From Paenibacillus validus NBRC 15382 (GTDB lineage Bacteria; Bacillota; Bacilli; Paenibacillales; NBRC-103111): a stretch of DNA of 64,000 bases. The notes beneath the pieces are model-generated. The model saw nothing but the letters and a program-made list of their open reading frames with translations. It was not told the DNA's origin and made no database searches. Within the stretch, counting starts at the first letter, position 1. Every line of letters starts with the position of its first letter. Shown here in pieces: positions 44,230 to 54,432 of the stretch. Both the position numbers and the translations under genes were made by a program. Where the stretch lies: contig NZ_BIMH01000001.1 in the NCBI RefSeq assembly GCF_004000985.1, positions 1 through 64,000 of the forward strand. Reading direction: 5' to 3'.

Positions 44230-45276
44230 TCATTTATATACGTTTTGTTCCTCTTTAGTGCGAAGCTGAGCATCGTATAATGCAGGATTTACGACTTTCC
44301 GAAGGAGATGCATCGTTCCGTCTCCGTTGCCCCGGTCAATCGACTCGATTCGCTCATAGCCCTTCTTTTCATACATCGCCAAAAGCCACGGATGCTTCTC
44401 AGCCGTTGCCAGCGTGAGGGCGGGCGCTCCAAGTTTGTCCCGGATAATCGTTTCCTCCACCCAAGTAAGCAGCCTAGTGCCGATTCCGATTCCCTGATAC
44501 TCCGGATCTACTGCAAACCATTTGACGAAAGGAAGATCCGTCTCCCAGCTATGCAGTTTCTCCTTCGACAAGGTCAGCGTTGCAGCGATTTCCCCGTTCA
44601 GCTCCAGCACGTAGCACTCGTTCTTTGTGATGTTGTCTTGAATAAGGGCAAGATCCGCATTAGCCGCCGGCCAATGAAGCTCCAGCTCACGAATCGTCTC
44701 GTAGGCCTCATAGATGACGTGCAACAGTCTTTCGGCGTCTTCCACGGCGGCAAGTCGGTAAACTTCACTCATCGTGATCCCTACCTCTCGATCAGATAAC
44801 TCAGATGATGGCTTGGCGAAGGACAAATCCTTCTGGTAAGCCAGCACTTGATCCCACGTCCCGCTGAAGATCGGAATGCGGTAATAGCCGACCCGTTCAT
44901 AAAGCGCCGCAGCTTCCGGCTGCTTCGGGCCGGTCTGCAGCTTCATGCTGCTGTAGCCAAACTCCAACGCCAGACGCTCCAGCTCCGCCAAAATCGCTTG
45001 GGCCACTCCCTTACGACGATAACCGGACCTGGTGTACATCCTTTTGACTTCTACTGCATTGTCTTCCAAAGGCCGCAGTGCGCCGCATCCTACCGGATAA
45101 CCGTCTATTCGAGCAACCACGAAAGCGGCACGCGGCACTTCGACGTCTGACGGCTCAAAGCCTGCAGTGCCGTCGGAGTCGTACAGCACTCCAAGTTCCT
45201 CGCTCAACTCCTTGATTAATTGCTCCGAATCGGCGCTTCGAATATCCTCGGGTCCAGCAGTAACTTGTACTGACAC
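44230..45276 (-). CDS. Tandem double-GNAT acetyltransferase
   Basis: 348 residues with two GNAT domains. The first (about 1-150) has YTRSGYRRKGVAQAILAELE and AAALYERVGYYR; the second (about 165-330) has VDPEYQGIGIGTRLLTWVEE and LLAMYEKKGYER. GTG 45276 follows GGGGGATTGG. It is last intact enzyme gene before the pseudogene in the long operon. SnaA/SnaB-type N-acetylation of an S-substituted cysteine is a plausible job; one domain may be catalytic and the other structural. Confidence 0.87.
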   Translation of the reverse strand: MSVQVTAGPEDIRSADSEQLIKELSEELGVLYDSDGTAGFEPSDVEVPRAAFVVARIDGYPVGCGALRPLEDNAVEVKRMYTRSGYRRKGVAQAILAELERLALEFGYSSMKLQTGPKQPEAAALYERVGYYRIPIFSGTWDQVLAYQKDLSFAKPSSELSDREVGITMSEVYRLAAVEDAERLLHVIYEAYETIRELELHWPAANADLALIQDNITKNECYVLELNGEIAATLTLSKEKLHSWETDLPFVKWFAVDPEYQGIGIGTRLLTWVEETIIRDKLGAPALTLATAEKHPWLLAMYEKKGYERIESIDRGNGDGTMHLLRKVVNPALYDAQLRTKEEQNVYK

Positions 45277-45358
45277 TTTCCAATCCCCCTATCATTGTCC
45301 GATTAACCAAATATGAATTATCGGTTATAGACGTGTATAAATTCATCTGCTTCTCCTC

Positions 45359-46696
45359 TTAGGATTTCCCCACCAGTTCGTCGTCTTTTGAATACCGGTT
45401 CCTCGGGATCGGCAGCCCCAGATTGCCCCGCAGCGTCTCGCTTTCGTACTCCGTACGGAATAAACCTCGCTCCTGCAGGATGGGAACAACGTGATCGATG
45501 AATTGCTCCAGCGCGTTCGGTACGGCAGACCCAATCATGAACCCGTCCGCCCCACCCGCTTCGAACCATCGCTGTATCCGGCCGGCTACCTGTTCCGGCG
45601 TACCGATAAAGTTGCTGCGCGGCGTGGCAGCCTGCAGAGCAGCCTGACGCAAGGTCAGGCTGCTCTCCTTCGCATGTTGTTTAATGCGATCGGTTGTGCT
45701 CTGGAAGCTGTTCTTCCCTAGATTGCCAAGATCGGGGAACGGCGCGTCAAGCTCGTATTGCGAGAAGTCATGATGCTCGAAGTAACGGCCTAAATACACC
45801 AGCGCATCTTCAGCAGAGACGAGTGAAGCTGCCTTCTGATACTTACGCTCCGCTTCCTCCTCCGTGCTTCCGATAATGGGACTTATGCCCGGGAAGATGA
45901 GGACGTGGTCCGGATTACGGCCGAAGGACGACGCACGGCTCTTCACATCCTGGTAAAAGCCGACGGCCTCCTCCAGCTTCTCATGCCCCGTAAATATGGC
46001 ATCCGCTTCCTTGGCCGCATAGTTTTTCCCTACTTCCGACGAGCCCGCTTGGAAGATGACCGGGTGTCCTTGCTTGGAGCGGGCGATGTTGAGCGGGCCT
46101 TTGACCGAGAAGAACTCCCCTTGATGATTCAAGGTGTGCATCTTCGACGGCTCGAAGAACACGCCCGAAGCCTTGCTGCGCACGAACGCATCGTCTTCCC
46201 ATGAATCCCACAAGCCGCGCGTCACTTCCAGGAATTCGGTCGCGATTCGGTAGCGCAGATCGTGGTCAGGATGCTCCTTCTTTCCGTAATTCAAGGCGGA
46301 GCCCTCGAGCGGGGAAGTGACGATGTTCCAACCGGCACGTCCGCCGCTGATGACATCGAGCGATCCGAATTGACGGGCTACGGTAAAAGGCTCGCTGTAA
46401 GACGTCGATAACGTTCCGACGAGACCGATATGCCGGCTGACGCTCGCGAGCGCGCTTAGTATGGAGATGGGCTCGAATCGATTCAAGAAATGAGGGATCG
46501 ATTTCTCGTTAATATAGAGACCGTCTGCGATAAATACAAGATCCAGCTTCCCCGCTTCCGCCTTCTGCACCCATTTCTTATAGAGTTCGAAATTGACGCT
46601 GGCGTCGGCAATGGCATCAGGATGACGCCATGCGGACGTACTGCTTCCGACACCGTGCAGCATAGCGCCCAGCTTTAATTGTCTGTTTCTGGACAT
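45359..46696 (-). CDS. FMN-dependent monooxygenase, NtaA/SnaA/DszA type (CmoJ-like)
   Basis: 445-residue paralogue of the enzymes at 30882 and 51510: [69 protein letters not shown] 46696, nine bases after GGAGG, is preferred over the frame start 46717. It follows the DinB gene and precedes the double-GNAT gene. Near-identical motif content across the three paralogues suggests related substrates with different side groups. Confidence 0.9.
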   Translation of the reverse strand: MSRNRQLKLGAMLHGVGSSTSAWRHPDAIADASVNFELYKKWVQKAEAGKLDLVFIADGLYINEKSIPHFLNRFEPISILSALASVSRHIGLVGTLSTSYSEPFTVARQFGSLDVISGGRAGWNIVTSPLEGSALNYGKKEHPDHDLRYRIATEFLEVTRGLWDSWEDDAFVRSKASGVFFEPSKMHTLNHQGEFFSVKGPLNIARSKQGHPVIFQAGSSEVGKNYAAKEADAIFTGHEKLEEAVGFYQDVKSRASSFGRNPDHVLIFPGISPIIGSTEEEAERKYQKAASLVSAEDALVYLGRYFEHHDFSQYELDAPFPDLGNLGKNSFQSTTDRIKQHAKESSLTLRQAALQAATPRSNFIGTPEQVAGRIQRWFEAGGADGFMIGSAVPNALEQFIDHVVPILQERGLFRTEYESETLRGNLGLPIPRNRYSKDDELVGKS

Positions 46697-46737
46697 GATT
46701 GGATTCCTCCTCCGCAAGACCCGGGACCCGCATCGCC

Positions 46738-47205
46738 TTATACGGCAACGGAAGCCTGCTTGATTCGTTCGATTTGTCCCAGATGGACGTTCACATGCTT
46801 CGTGAATCCTTTGACAATGTCCACGATCCGCACCGTTTCGCCCTTGGCATTAACGCCCGTCTTCTCCCAATCCTCATCGGTCAAACGCCGGTATAACAAG
46901 CTGTTGTAACGGAGCAGCTGTCCGAACACCTCCAGAATGTCGGCCGCATCGCCGTCATTCGCCTTCTGCCCGCTCACCCATGCGTCTTGATTGAACGCAG
47001 GCAGCCGGGCCGTCGTGCCTGCCAGAATATCACGAATCCGGAATGAAACGACAATGCTGTGGTCGGCAAGATGTGCAAGAACTTCGGTGACGCTCCATGA
47101 TTCCGGAGCCGCCTTCCATGTTAATTGCTCCTTATTTAGTCCCTCCACGGCCAGAACTAACTGATGATGCGTATCAAGGTACGCTTGAATATCAACCTGA
47201 CTCAT
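46738..47205 (-). CDS. DinB/YfiT-like metal-binding protein
   Basis: 155-residue four-helix-bundle protein of the DinB superfamily. Candidate metal His are in [10 protein letters not shown] and [18 protein letters not shown] 47205 follows GAGGA. Several Bacillales members are bacillithiol S-transferases, so in this thiol-rich cluster it could move bacillithiol onto or off an electrophile. This is family knowledge plus inference, not a direct reading. Confidence 0.82.
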   Translation of the reverse strand: MSQVDIQAYLDTHHQLVLAVEGLNKEQLTWKAAPESWSVTEVLAHLADHSIVVSFRIRDILAGTTARLPAFNQDAWVSGQKANDGDAADILEVFGQLLRYNSLLYRRLTDEDWEKTGVNAKGETVRIVDIVKGFTKHVNVHLGQIERIKQASVAV

Positions 47206-47246
47206 CCCATTTCCTCCTCAATTGATGTAACGGCTATCAGACACAG

Positions 47247-48263
47247 CTATATTCCGGCTGCGACTCCTTTCAACGCTTCATGCAGCAGCTCGAATGAGCG
47301 GAGGCGACTGGAGAAATTCTGAATTCTCGTCGTTACAATAAATTCGTTGACGCCTGACTTTCCCTGCAGAGACAACAGCTCCCTCCGCACCGTTTCCTTA
47401 GAGCCTTTCGTGACTTCCGTCTGCTTCTCTTCGATCGTGTACGGTTCATCGGATTGCCGGCCGAACTCCTCCGCCTGCTCCAACGTACCGACAGTCAACT
47501 TCTTTCCGCTCGCCAGATGAATTTTGTAATGCTTATGCTCACCGACGAGTTCCTGAGCCACCTCATCGGTGTCCGCCACCACAACCGACAAGGCTAGCAA
47601 AGCTTGAGGCGTTCTGCCTGATTCAGCCTGAAACCGCGACCGATAAGCTTGGATCGCCTCGATGGCTGCAGCTTGATCTCCATTAATCGCTAAGGAAAAC
47701 ACATAGGGCAATCCAAGCGAAGCGGCAATCTCCGCACTATCTTTGCTGGCGCCGAGCACATAGATCTCAGGGGGGCTAGGCGGGATAGGCGACACTTTCA
47801 CCCCGGCTAACGGATGGTTCTCCGGGAGACGGTTGTTTACATACGAATCGAGCTCAACCAGCTTCTCGGTTAACGATTGGGGAGCCGCAATACCTTGCTG
47901 CAAAGCTTGTGTACTGCGAGGCAGTCCGCCCGGTGCTCGACCGACTCCCAAATCCACGCGTCCCGGAGCCAGTGAAGCGAGCACATTGAAATTCTCCGCA
48001 ACCTTATACGGACTATAGTGCTGAAGCATGATGCCCCCGGAGCCGATGCGAATCCTCTCTGTCTTGGCGAGCAGATGCGAAATCAGCACCTCCGGTGACG
48101 ACCCTGCCGTATTCTCGGAATCGTGGTGCTCCGACACCCAGAATCGGCGGAAGCCGAGTTCTTCCGCCTTCCTCGCCAGCTCAATCGTATGTGCGAACGC
48201 TTCTGTGGCTGTTTCACCCGGGTAGATCGGACTTTGGTCCAGAACGCTAATCGCAATCGCCAC
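47247..48263 (-). CDS. LLM-class flavin-dependent oxidoreductase, MsnO8/CmoO type
   Basis: 338-residue paralogue of the 34545 gene: SVLDQSPIYPGE, FRRFWVSEHHDSENTAGSSPE, IGSGGIMLQHYSPYKVAENF, GRVDLGVGRAPGGLPRST. GTG 48263 has GGAGG eight bases upstream. It lies between the importer ATPase and DinB genes in the long operon. The pair of CmoO-like enzymes with CmoJ-like enzymes in both halves of the locus suggests the half-operons arose by duplication. Confidence 0.9.
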   Translation of the reverse strand: MAIAISVLDQSPIYPGETATEAFAHTIELARKAEELGFRRFWVSEHHDSENTAGSSPEVLISHLLAKTERIRIGSGGIMLQHYSPYKVAENFNVLASLAPGRVDLGVGRAPGGLPRSTQALQQGIAAPQSLTEKLVELDSYVNNRLPENHPLAGVKVSPIPPSPPEIYVLGASKDSAEIAASLGLPYVFSLAINGDQAAAIEAIQAYRSRFQAESGRTPQALLALSVVVADTDEVAQELVGEHKHYKIHLASGKKLTVGTLEQAEEFGRQSDEPYTIEEKQTEVTKGSKETVRRELLSLQGKSGVNEFIVTTRIQNFSSRLRSFELLHEALKGVAAGI

Positions 48264-48275
48264 GGCGGTTACCTC

Positions 48276-49028
48276 CTAAATGGAATATGACAACTCAGGT
48301 CTAATTCGCCTCAGGAACTGCTTCGTCCGTTCCTCTTTCGGCTGATTGAACAGCTCGCCAGGCTTACCCTCCTCCACAATGACTCCCTCATCCATAAAAA
48401 CGACGTGGCTCGCGACATCCTGCGCGAAGGTCATCTCATGGGTAACGATGATCATCGTAATCCCTTCCTTAGCGATCTTGCGAATGACCGAAAGCACTTC
48501 GCCGACTAGCTCGGGATCAAGAGCTGAGGTCGGTTCGTCGAACAAGATGACTTCCGGATTCAAGGCCAGCGCGCGGGCGATGCCTACACGCTGCTGCTGG
48601 CCTCCGGACAACTGGGACGGGTACGAATCCAGCTTGCTCCTGAGACCTACTTTCTCCAGCAGCTCGATGCTGCGCTGCCGCGCTTCCTCCTTTGGCAGCT
48701 TCTTTACGACTACAAGCCCTTCCATGACGTTCTCGAGCGCCGTCTTATGACGGAACAGATTGTACTGTTGGAACACCATGGCCGTCTTTTGGCGCAATTG
48801 GTGAATCTCCTTCTTGGTGGCTCGCTTGCAATCGACGCTGAAATCATCGATTGTGATGACGCCGTCGTTCGGCTTCTCCAAATAATTCACACACCGCAGC
48901 AGCGTCGTTTTGCCGGAGCCGCTCGGCCCCAGAATGGCCACGACTTCACCTTTGTTTACCGTCAAGTCGATACCTTGGAGCACTTGGTTCCGTCCGAACG
49001 ATTTTGTGATTTTCGCTAAAGTTATCAT
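48276..49028 (-). CDS. Polar amino-acid ABC transporter ATPase (GlnQ/TcyN-like)
   Basis: 250-residue ATPase: Walker [10 protein letters not shown] near 36-44, signature [17 protein letters not shown], Walker [18 protein letters not shown] 49028 has a G-rich site upstream; the frame start 49067 is not needed. It serves the permease pair at 49135-50565 and, as the only ATPase of this type here, probably also the second permease pair at 52988-54432. Related systems import cystine and S-substituted cysteines. Confidence 0.93.
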   Translation of the reverse strand: MITLAKITKSFGRNQVLQGIDLTVNKGEVVAILGPSGSGKTTLLRCVNYLEKPNDGVITIDDFSVDCKRATKKEIHQLRQKTAMVFQQYNLFRHKTALENVMEGLVVVKKLPKEEARQRSIELLEKVGLRSKLDSYPSQLSGGQQQRVGIARALALNPEVILFDEPTSALDPELVGEVLSVIRKIAKEGITMIIVTHEMTFAQDVASHVVFMDEGVIVEEGKPGELFNQPKEERTKQFLRRIRPELSYSI

Positions 49029-49134
49029 GTTACACCCCCCAAATATAGTCATGCGTGCCTTATTCAAATCACTTATAATTCCAATTACATGAATAAGAAA
49101 TTAGGTATGGTTCGTTCGCAATGTTCAAGCAAGC

Positions 49135-49851
49135 TTACGCCACGCCGCCCCTGCTGTACACATTCAACCGTTTTTCCAGTAAGCCCGAAATATACTCGGC
49201 TATAATCGTTAATATCCAGTAGACGACTGCCGCCGCAATATAAGCCTCCAGGTATTTCCAGTTTCTCATAGCCACGATATGCGCCGTTCCGTTCAATTCC
49301 TGCAAGGATATCATGAAGGCCAGCGAAGAGCCGTGCAGCAAGCCGACGAATTTGCTCAGCAGGTTCGGCAGGCTCACCATTAATGCCTGAGGAATCACGA
49401 TGCGCTTCATCGCTTGCGGTGTTGTCATGCCTACAGATAAGGCTGCCTCCAATTGCCCGATGCTCACCGACAAGATCCCGGATCGGATCGTTTCCGACAT
49501 ATAAGCGCCGATATTCAGCGTGAACGCAACCAAGATAAACAGGATCAGGGGGATCACGTTGGAACGCACCTCCCACCCATAACGCACCGCTAACGCGTCG
49601 AAAATCATCGGAAGAGCAAAATAGATAAGCATAATGTGAAGCAGCAGTGGCGTTCCCCGGAAGAAGGAGACATAGAATTGAGCGATACGATGGATATATT
49701 TGACCTCATACATGCGTACGAAGGCAACAACGGTACCGACGATGAATCCCGTAAACAACGGCACGATGGAAATCACCAAGGTAAGCGGCAGCGCCTTCAG
49801 CATAGCCATGAAAGCCTCAAGGATAAAGCCGAAATCGATTTGGATAGCCAT
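49135..49851 (-). CDS. Polar amino-acid ABC transporter permease
   Basis: 238-residue inner-membrane permease of the HisM/GlnP family: FFRGTPLLLHIMLIYFALP near 65-85, then YMSETIRSGILSV and QLEAALSVGMTTPQAMKRIV, which is the EAA-type ATPase-contact loop. ATG 49851 directly follows GAGGAGG. It pairs with the next permease gene, 12 bp away. Confidence 0.93.
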   Translation of the reverse strand: MAIQIDFGFILEAFMAMLKALPLTLVISIVPLFTGFIVGTVVAFVRMYEVKYIHRIAQFYVSFFRGTPLLLHIMLIYFALPMIFDALAVRYGWEVRSNVIPLILFILVAFTLNIGAYMSETIRSGILSVSIGQLEAALSVGMTTPQAMKRIVIPQALMVSLPNLLSKFVGLLHGSSLAFMISLQELNGTAHIVAMRNWKYLEAYIAAAVVYWILTIIAEYISGLLEKRLNVYSRGGVA

Positions 49852-49863
49852 CCCCCCTCCTCT

Positions 49864-50565
49864 TTAGTCGATGGCAGCGACAGGCTTCTCATACTTGTTC
49901 AGCCTGTGCTCTATTCTGCGGTACATATACTCGAAGATAAGGACGATCGAATAGTAAATGATCGAAAGCGCGATCCAGATTTCTAGAAAATGGTACGTCG
50001 TTCCCAGCATTTCGGCACGTCCGACGACATCCATCACGCCCAGCGTATAAGCAAGAGACGTATCCTTCAAGGTGCTGATGACCAAATTCGCCACATTCGG
50101 AAAGGCTACCTTCCAGGCTTGCGGCAGTACGATCCGCTTCAATACGTCGTAGCTTCCCATGCCGATGGAATACCCGGCCTCCGCTTGACTGCGGTCGACG
50201 GCGTTGACTGAGGCTCTTACGATTTCAGAGAAATAAGCGGCAAAGTGAAGCGCGTACGTCAAGATTACGAACACAAGCGGCTGGACATCGGTCACGTCGA
50301 CATGGACAGCCTTGAGCAGCTCAGGCAAGCCGTAATAGACGAGGAACATCTGTATCAGGATCGGGGTGCCCCTTGTATACGAGATGTAGATGATCACGAT
50401 CCGGTTGAGCACGGGAATCTTATACAGTCTGGGCAGCGCCATAATGATTCCTGCGACGACGCCCAGCGCAACGGAAGCGACGACGATGAACAAGGTGACA
50501 TGCAGAAATGACAGCAGCTTCGGAAGAAATACCCATATGAGTGTAAAATCAAACGGTTTCCCCAT
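49864..50565 (-). CDS. Polar amino-acid ABC transporter permease
   Basis: 233-residue HisQ/GlnP-family permease: ISYTRGTPILIQMFLVYYGLP, FAAYFSEIVRASVNAVD, and the EAA loop QAEAGYSIGMGSYDVLKRIV. ATG 50565 follows AAGGTG. Forms a heterodimer with the 49135 product; the binding lipoprotein is encoded just upstream. Confidence 0.93.
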   Translation of the reverse strand: MGKPFDFTLIWVFLPKLLSFLHVTLFIVVASVALGVVAGIIMALPRLYKIPVLNRIVIIYISYTRGTPILIQMFLVYYGLPELLKAVHVDVTDVQPLVFVILTYALHFAAYFSEIVRASVNAVDRSQAEAGYSIGMGSYDVLKRIVLPQAWKVAFPNVANLVISTLKDTSLAYTLGVMDVVGRAEMLGTTYHFLEIWIALSIIYYSIVLIFEYMYRRIEHRLNKYEKPVAAID

Positions 50566-50598
50566 TCGACACCTTATGCCTCTCTATGACTCGGCAAA

Positions 50599-51456
50599 TT
50601 ATTCGTTAACCGTGAAATCCTCGCCCAGCCATTGTTTGCTCAGCTTCGCCAGCGTTCCGTCCTTCTTGATTTCGCGCAGCGTTTCATCAATCTTGCTCTT
50701 CAATTCGGTTTCGTCTTTGCGCAGCACGTAGTAGATTTTCGAGGTGTACAAGACAGGCCCTACTACTTTCTGCTGCGCATCCGCATCCCGATTCCGACCC
50801 GTCACCTGGAACAGTGAGCTGATGGTGGCGTCGACGCGGCCCGTTTTGATTTGGTTGATGATATCGTTCGTTCCGCCGCTTCCGGAGAATACAAGCTCGA
50901 ACGGATTTCCGTGATTCTTGTTGTAATCCTGCAGCCACACCGCTCCGTTGCTTCCCGGGGATGTGATGACCTTCTTGCCTTTCAGATCTTCGATCGAGTT
51001 GATCGTATTGTTGTCTTTATGGACAACGACTTTGCTTGGCCAGATGTTATACGCTTCATCGTTAAACAGAAACTTCGCTTGTCTTTCCGGGTTCACTTCA
51101 TATTGGTTAACGGCCAGATCGATTTTGTTAGCTTCCAGGCTCAGCAGGATATTCGGAAACTCCATCGTCTTGAATTCAAATTCGTATTCAGGGAGACGTT
51201 TGTCGATTTCCTTGGTTAATTCGATGTCATAACCGGTCAGGTTGCCTTTGTCGTCAAAAAAAGTAACGTCTTTGAAGGTGCCGCTCGTGCCGACTATGAT
51301 CTTCTGCACCTTCTGCGGCGCTGCGCTTGGTGGAGCCGTGGCGGGAACCGCGTTAGCTCCCCCGTTAGAAGCCGGATTAGCCTCATCCTTTGCGCCGCAG
51401 CCTGCGAGCAGGAATACGGCAGCTATCGAAATGGTCATGATTTTCATGATTTTCAT
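50599..51456 (-). CDS. Amino-acid-binding lipoprotein of the first polar importer
   Basis: 285-residue SBP family 3 lipoprotein. Signal peptide with lipobox ISIAAVFLLAGC. The binding fold includes DKGNLTGYDIELTKEIDKRL, DLAVNQYEVNPERQAKF and DLKGKKVITSPGSNGAVW. ATG 51456 has AGGAGAG seven bases upstream. By resemblance to TcyJ/TcyK-like proteins the ligand could be cystine or an S-substituted cysteine; the sequence alone does not decide. Confidence 0.92.
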   Translation of the reverse strand: MKIMKIMTISIAAVFLLAGCGAKDEANPASNGGANAVPATAPPSAAPQKVQKIIVGTSGTFKDVTFFDDKGNLTGYDIELTKEIDKRLPEYEFEFKTMEFPNILLSLEANKIDLAVNQYEVNPERQAKFLFNDEAYNIWPSKVVVHKDNNTINSIEDLKGKKVITSPGSNGAVWLQDYNKNHGNPFELVFSGSGGTNDIINQIKTGRVDATISSLFQVTGRNRDADAQQKVVGPVLYTSKIYYVLRKDETELKSKIDETLREIKKDGTLAKLSKQWLGEDFTVNE

Positions 51457-51509
51457 GGGTACACTCTCCTGTTTATGTACTGCTTATGTATCGTTGAAAT
51501 TCCATACCT

Positions 51510-52835
51510 TCACACAACTTCAGGCTTAAGCGTATACCGGTTGCGTGGAATCGAAAGCCCCAGGTTTCCGCGCAGCGTATTGCTTTCATACTCCGTACGA
51601 AAGATACCGCGCTGCTGTAGAATCGGTACGACCAAATCGACAAAGTCGGCCAACCCGTTCGGCACGACCGTGCGAATATTGAAGCCGTCAGCCGCGCCTC
51701 CTTCGAACCATTGCTGAATCAGATCGGCTACTTTCTCGGGCGTGCCGACAAAATTGCTTCTCGGCGTTGAAGCCCGCTGCGCGACTTGACGCAGCGTTAA
51801 CCCCTGTTCCTTGGCTTCCCGTTTGATCTTGTCCGTCGTACTCCGAAAGCTGTTGCTTCCGAGATCGCCAATGTCGGGGAACGGAGCATCCAGCGGGAAT
51901 GAGGAGAAGTCGAAATGCTCAAAGTAACGGCCCAAATAATTGAGCGCCTGCTCAATCGAGACCAGCTCGGCGATTTCCTGATATTTGCGCTCGGCCTCTT
52001 CTTCGGTTCTGCCGACGATCGGGCCGATGCCCGGAAAGATCAGAATCTCATCAGGATTACGCCCATACTCCCTCGCTCTGGACTTTACGTCCTGATAGAA
52101 CTGCCTTGCTTCCTCGAACATTTCATGTCCCGTATATACGGCGTCGGCCGAATGGGCGGCGAGGTCCTTGCCCGACTCCGAGGAACCGGCTTGAAATATG
52201 ACCGGATAGCCTTGCCTCGATCGAGCGATATTGAGCGGTCCTTGAACGGAGAAGTGCTTCCCTTTATGATTCAGGGTGTGCATCTTGGCCGGATCGAAGA
52301 ATACGCCGCTCGCTTTGTCGCGTACGAATGCATCATCCTCCCATGAATCCCACAAGCCCTTGACGACTCCCAGATGCTCTTCCGCGATTTCGTAGCGCAA
52401 GGAGTGGTGCGGATGCTCTCCCTTACCGAAGTTCAGCGCGGAGCCTTCGAGCGGCGAAGTCACCACGTTCCATCCCGATCTCCCGCCGCTAATGTGGTCG
52501 ATCGAAGCGAACTGTCTGGCGACTGTGAACGGCTCGCTGTAAGATGTAGATAACGTCGCGACCAGACCGATGTTCGAGGTGACTGTCCCAAGAGCGGACA
52601 GAAGGGTTAACGGCTCGAACCGGTTCAGAAAGTGCGGATTGGATTTCTCGTTAATGAACAAGCCATCCGCAATAAACAATAGATCAAATTTTCCCTGCTC
52701 CGCCTTAAGCGCCTGCTTCTTGTAGAATTCAAAGCTGACGCTTGCATCGGTCGGCACATCCGGGTGCCGCCAGAAAGAGATGCTGTTTCCAACTCCGTTT
52801 AAATTGGCCCCTAGCTTTAATTTTCGTTGCGACAT
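51510..52835 (-). CDS. FMN-dependent monooxygenase, NtaA/SnaA/DszA type (CmoJ-like)
   Basis: 441-residue paralogue of the 30882 and 45359 enzymes: [69 protein letters not shown] 52835 follows TAGGAGGGG. It lies between the two amino-acid importers, 54 bp before the first one's lipoprotein gene. A possible internal promoter precedes it. Confidence 0.9.
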   Translation of the reverse strand: MSQRKLKLGANLNGVGNSISFWRHPDVPTDASVSFEFYKKQALKAEQGKFDLLFIADGLFINEKSNPHFLNRFEPLTLLSALGTVTSNIGLVATLSTSYSEPFTVARQFASIDHISGGRSGWNVVTSPLEGSALNFGKGEHPHHSLRYEIAEEHLGVVKGLWDSWEDDAFVRDKASGVFFDPAKMHTLNHKGKHFSVQGPLNIARSRQGYPVIFQAGSSESGKDLAAHSADAVYTGHEMFEEARQFYQDVKSRAREYGRNPDEILIFPGIGPIVGRTEEEAERKYQEIAELVSIEQALNYLGRYFEHFDFSSFPLDAPFPDIGDLGSNSFRSTTDKIKREAKEQGLTLRQVAQRASTPRSNFVGTPEKVADLIQQWFEGGAADGFNIRTVVPNGLADFVDLVVPILQQRGIFRTEYESNTLRGNLGLSIPRNRYTLKPEVV

Positions 52836-52893
52836 ACGCCCCTCCTACTTTTAGCCAAATATACACATCGGTATTATCGGGATTAGATCGTTA

Positions 52894-52920
52894 TTTATAG
52901 TGTATACCAATACTTGGCAA
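52894..52920 (-). promoter_or_regulatory. Possible internal promoter before the 51510 monooxygenase
   Basis: Minus strand TTGCCA (52915-52920), 15-bp spacer, TATAAA (52894-52899), in a 152-bp AT-rich gap. The short spacer suggests activator dependence. The symmetric CCAA-TAC-TTGG overlaps its -35. Confidence 0.35.
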
Positions 52921-52987
52921 TACCGTATATCGTAATATTCTATTTACTCATTCAAAATTTCTATATGTCTAGGGATGCCCCGAATGA

Positions 52988-53701
52988 TCAGATGGCCATC
53001 TTCTTCTCGAAACGGCCGCTCCGCTCCTCGAGCCATTCAAAGAGCTTCTCGAATGCAAAGCAGAGCACCCAGTAAACAATGGATGCGTCGACATACATTT
53101 CTAAGTACCGATAGCCGTCACCCGCCACGATTTTCGCGCTTGCCATAATCTCGATGACTTTCACGGTGAAAGCCAGCGAAGTCCCTTTAATCAATCCGAT
53201 AAAAATGTTGCCGAAGTTGGGGAGCGCAATAACCATTGCTTGCGGAGTAATAATTCTCATCAAGCCTTGGTAGGTTGTCATCCCCACAGAAAGAGCTGCC
53301 TCCATTTGCCCCGCGTCCGTTGAGCTTAACGCCGAACGAATAATCTCAGACTGATAGGCAGCCGCATTCAACGTGAACGCAATCAACGCGAATCCAAGCG
53401 GAGAGATCGCATCAAGCGGCAAATTCCAGCCCAGCTGTTTGTGAAGAAACTCTACGAGCAGCGGCGTTCCATAGAAAGTGACATAAATCTGAACCAGCAA
53501 GGGCGTCCCTCTGATAAAAGAAACGTACAGCGCCCCCAGCTTATCCAGTACGGGTACTTTGTATATCCGGCACAGCGCGATGACGAGACCGACGATAAAA
53601 CCAAGCAGCATCGAAATGACCGCCACCAGCAAGGTGGTCGGAACGGCTTTGACTACTTCCGGAAATTTAAGGATGGCAAACTCCAAGCTAAAATTATCCA
53701 T
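52988..53701 (-). CDS. Polar amino-acid ABC transporter permease (second importer)
   Basis: 237-residue HisM/GlnP-family permease: SFIRGTPLLVQIYVTFYGTP, AAYQSEIIRSALSSTD, and the EAA loop QMEAALSVGMTTYQGLMRII. It pairs with the 53731 product. No ATPase gene follows; the next gene is a monooxygenase, so the ATPase at 48276 probably serves this importer too. Confidence 0.92.
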   Translation of the reverse strand: MDNFSLEFAILKFPEVVKAVPTTLLVAVISMLLGFIVGLVIALCRIYKVPVLDKLGALYVSFIRGTPLLVQIYVTFYGTPLLVEFLHKQLGWNLPLDAISPLGFALIAFTLNAAAYQSEIIRSALSSTDAGQMEAALSVGMTTYQGLMRIITPQAMVIALPNFGNIFIGLIKGTSLAFTVKVIEIMASAKIVAGDGYRYLEMYVDASIVYWVLCFAFEKLFEWLEERSGRFEKKMAI

Positions 53702-53730
53702 ACTATCTTCACATCCTGATTCGCTTCTGC

Positions 53731-54432
53731 TTATCTCGCAATACTTACCTGCCCTTTCCTCGAACGCCGCTCCAATCTCCCGAACAATGTTTCAATGGCG
53801 ATGCAGAGCAACCAATACATGATCGAAACGATGATGTACACTTCGAATATGTTGGCTCCATAATTGTTGCCGATGATCACCTGTACTTGTCCCATAATAT
53901 CCGTAATGCCTATAGAGAACGCAAGCGATGTTTCTTTGAGCAAAATGATTAGATTGTTTCCGAGGTTCGGCAGCGCCAGACCGAGGGCTTGAGGCAAAAT
54001 AATCTGTCTCAAGCTTTGAAAATACGTCATGCCGACACTGTAAGCCGCCTCCTGTTGACCGCTTCCTACCGCCAGATAAGAGGAACGAATAACCTCTGAT
54101 AAAAAAGCGGCACTATGTAACGAGAAGGTGATGACTGCAAAAATCAGCTTGTCCCAGTCATTCACATTAATATGAAACAGCAAGAGCAGCTGCGGCAAGC
54201 CGTAATATATCAAGAACAGTTGGACAATAGCCGGCGTACAGCGCATAAACGATAAATACGTCGTGGCGATGAAATATGAAATCCGCTTCTTTCGAATTCT
54301 GATTATGGCGATAACGAATCCCAGCAAGAGACCACAAATGGACGATAAAATCATCAGCGTCAAGGTAGTAGGCAGCCTTTCGGCTATTTTAAGAATGAGG
54401 CTTGCAGTCGTCTCCCAATTGTTATTCATCAT
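53731..54432 (-). CDS. Polar amino-acid ABC transporter permease (second importer)
   Basis: 233-residue HisQ/GlnP-family permease: SFMRCTPAIVQLFLIYYGLP (Cys where most relatives have Gly), SAAFLSEVIRSSYLAVG, and the EAA loop QQEAAYSVGMTYFQSLRQII. Its ATG overlaps the lipoprotein stop (ATGA), coupling translation. Substrate set by the adjacent lipoprotein. Confidence 0.92.
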   Translation of the reverse strand: MMNNNWETTASLILKIAERLPTTLTLMILSSICGLLLGFVIAIIRIRKKRISYFIATTYLSFMRCTPAIVQLFLIYYGLPQLLLLFHINVNDWDKLIFAVITFSLHSAAFLSEVIRSSYLAVGSGQQEAAYSVGMTYFQSLRQIILPQALGLALPNLGNNLIILLKETSLAFSIGITDIMGQVQVIIGNNYGANIFEVYIIVSIMYWLLCIAIETLFGRLERRSRKGQVSIAR

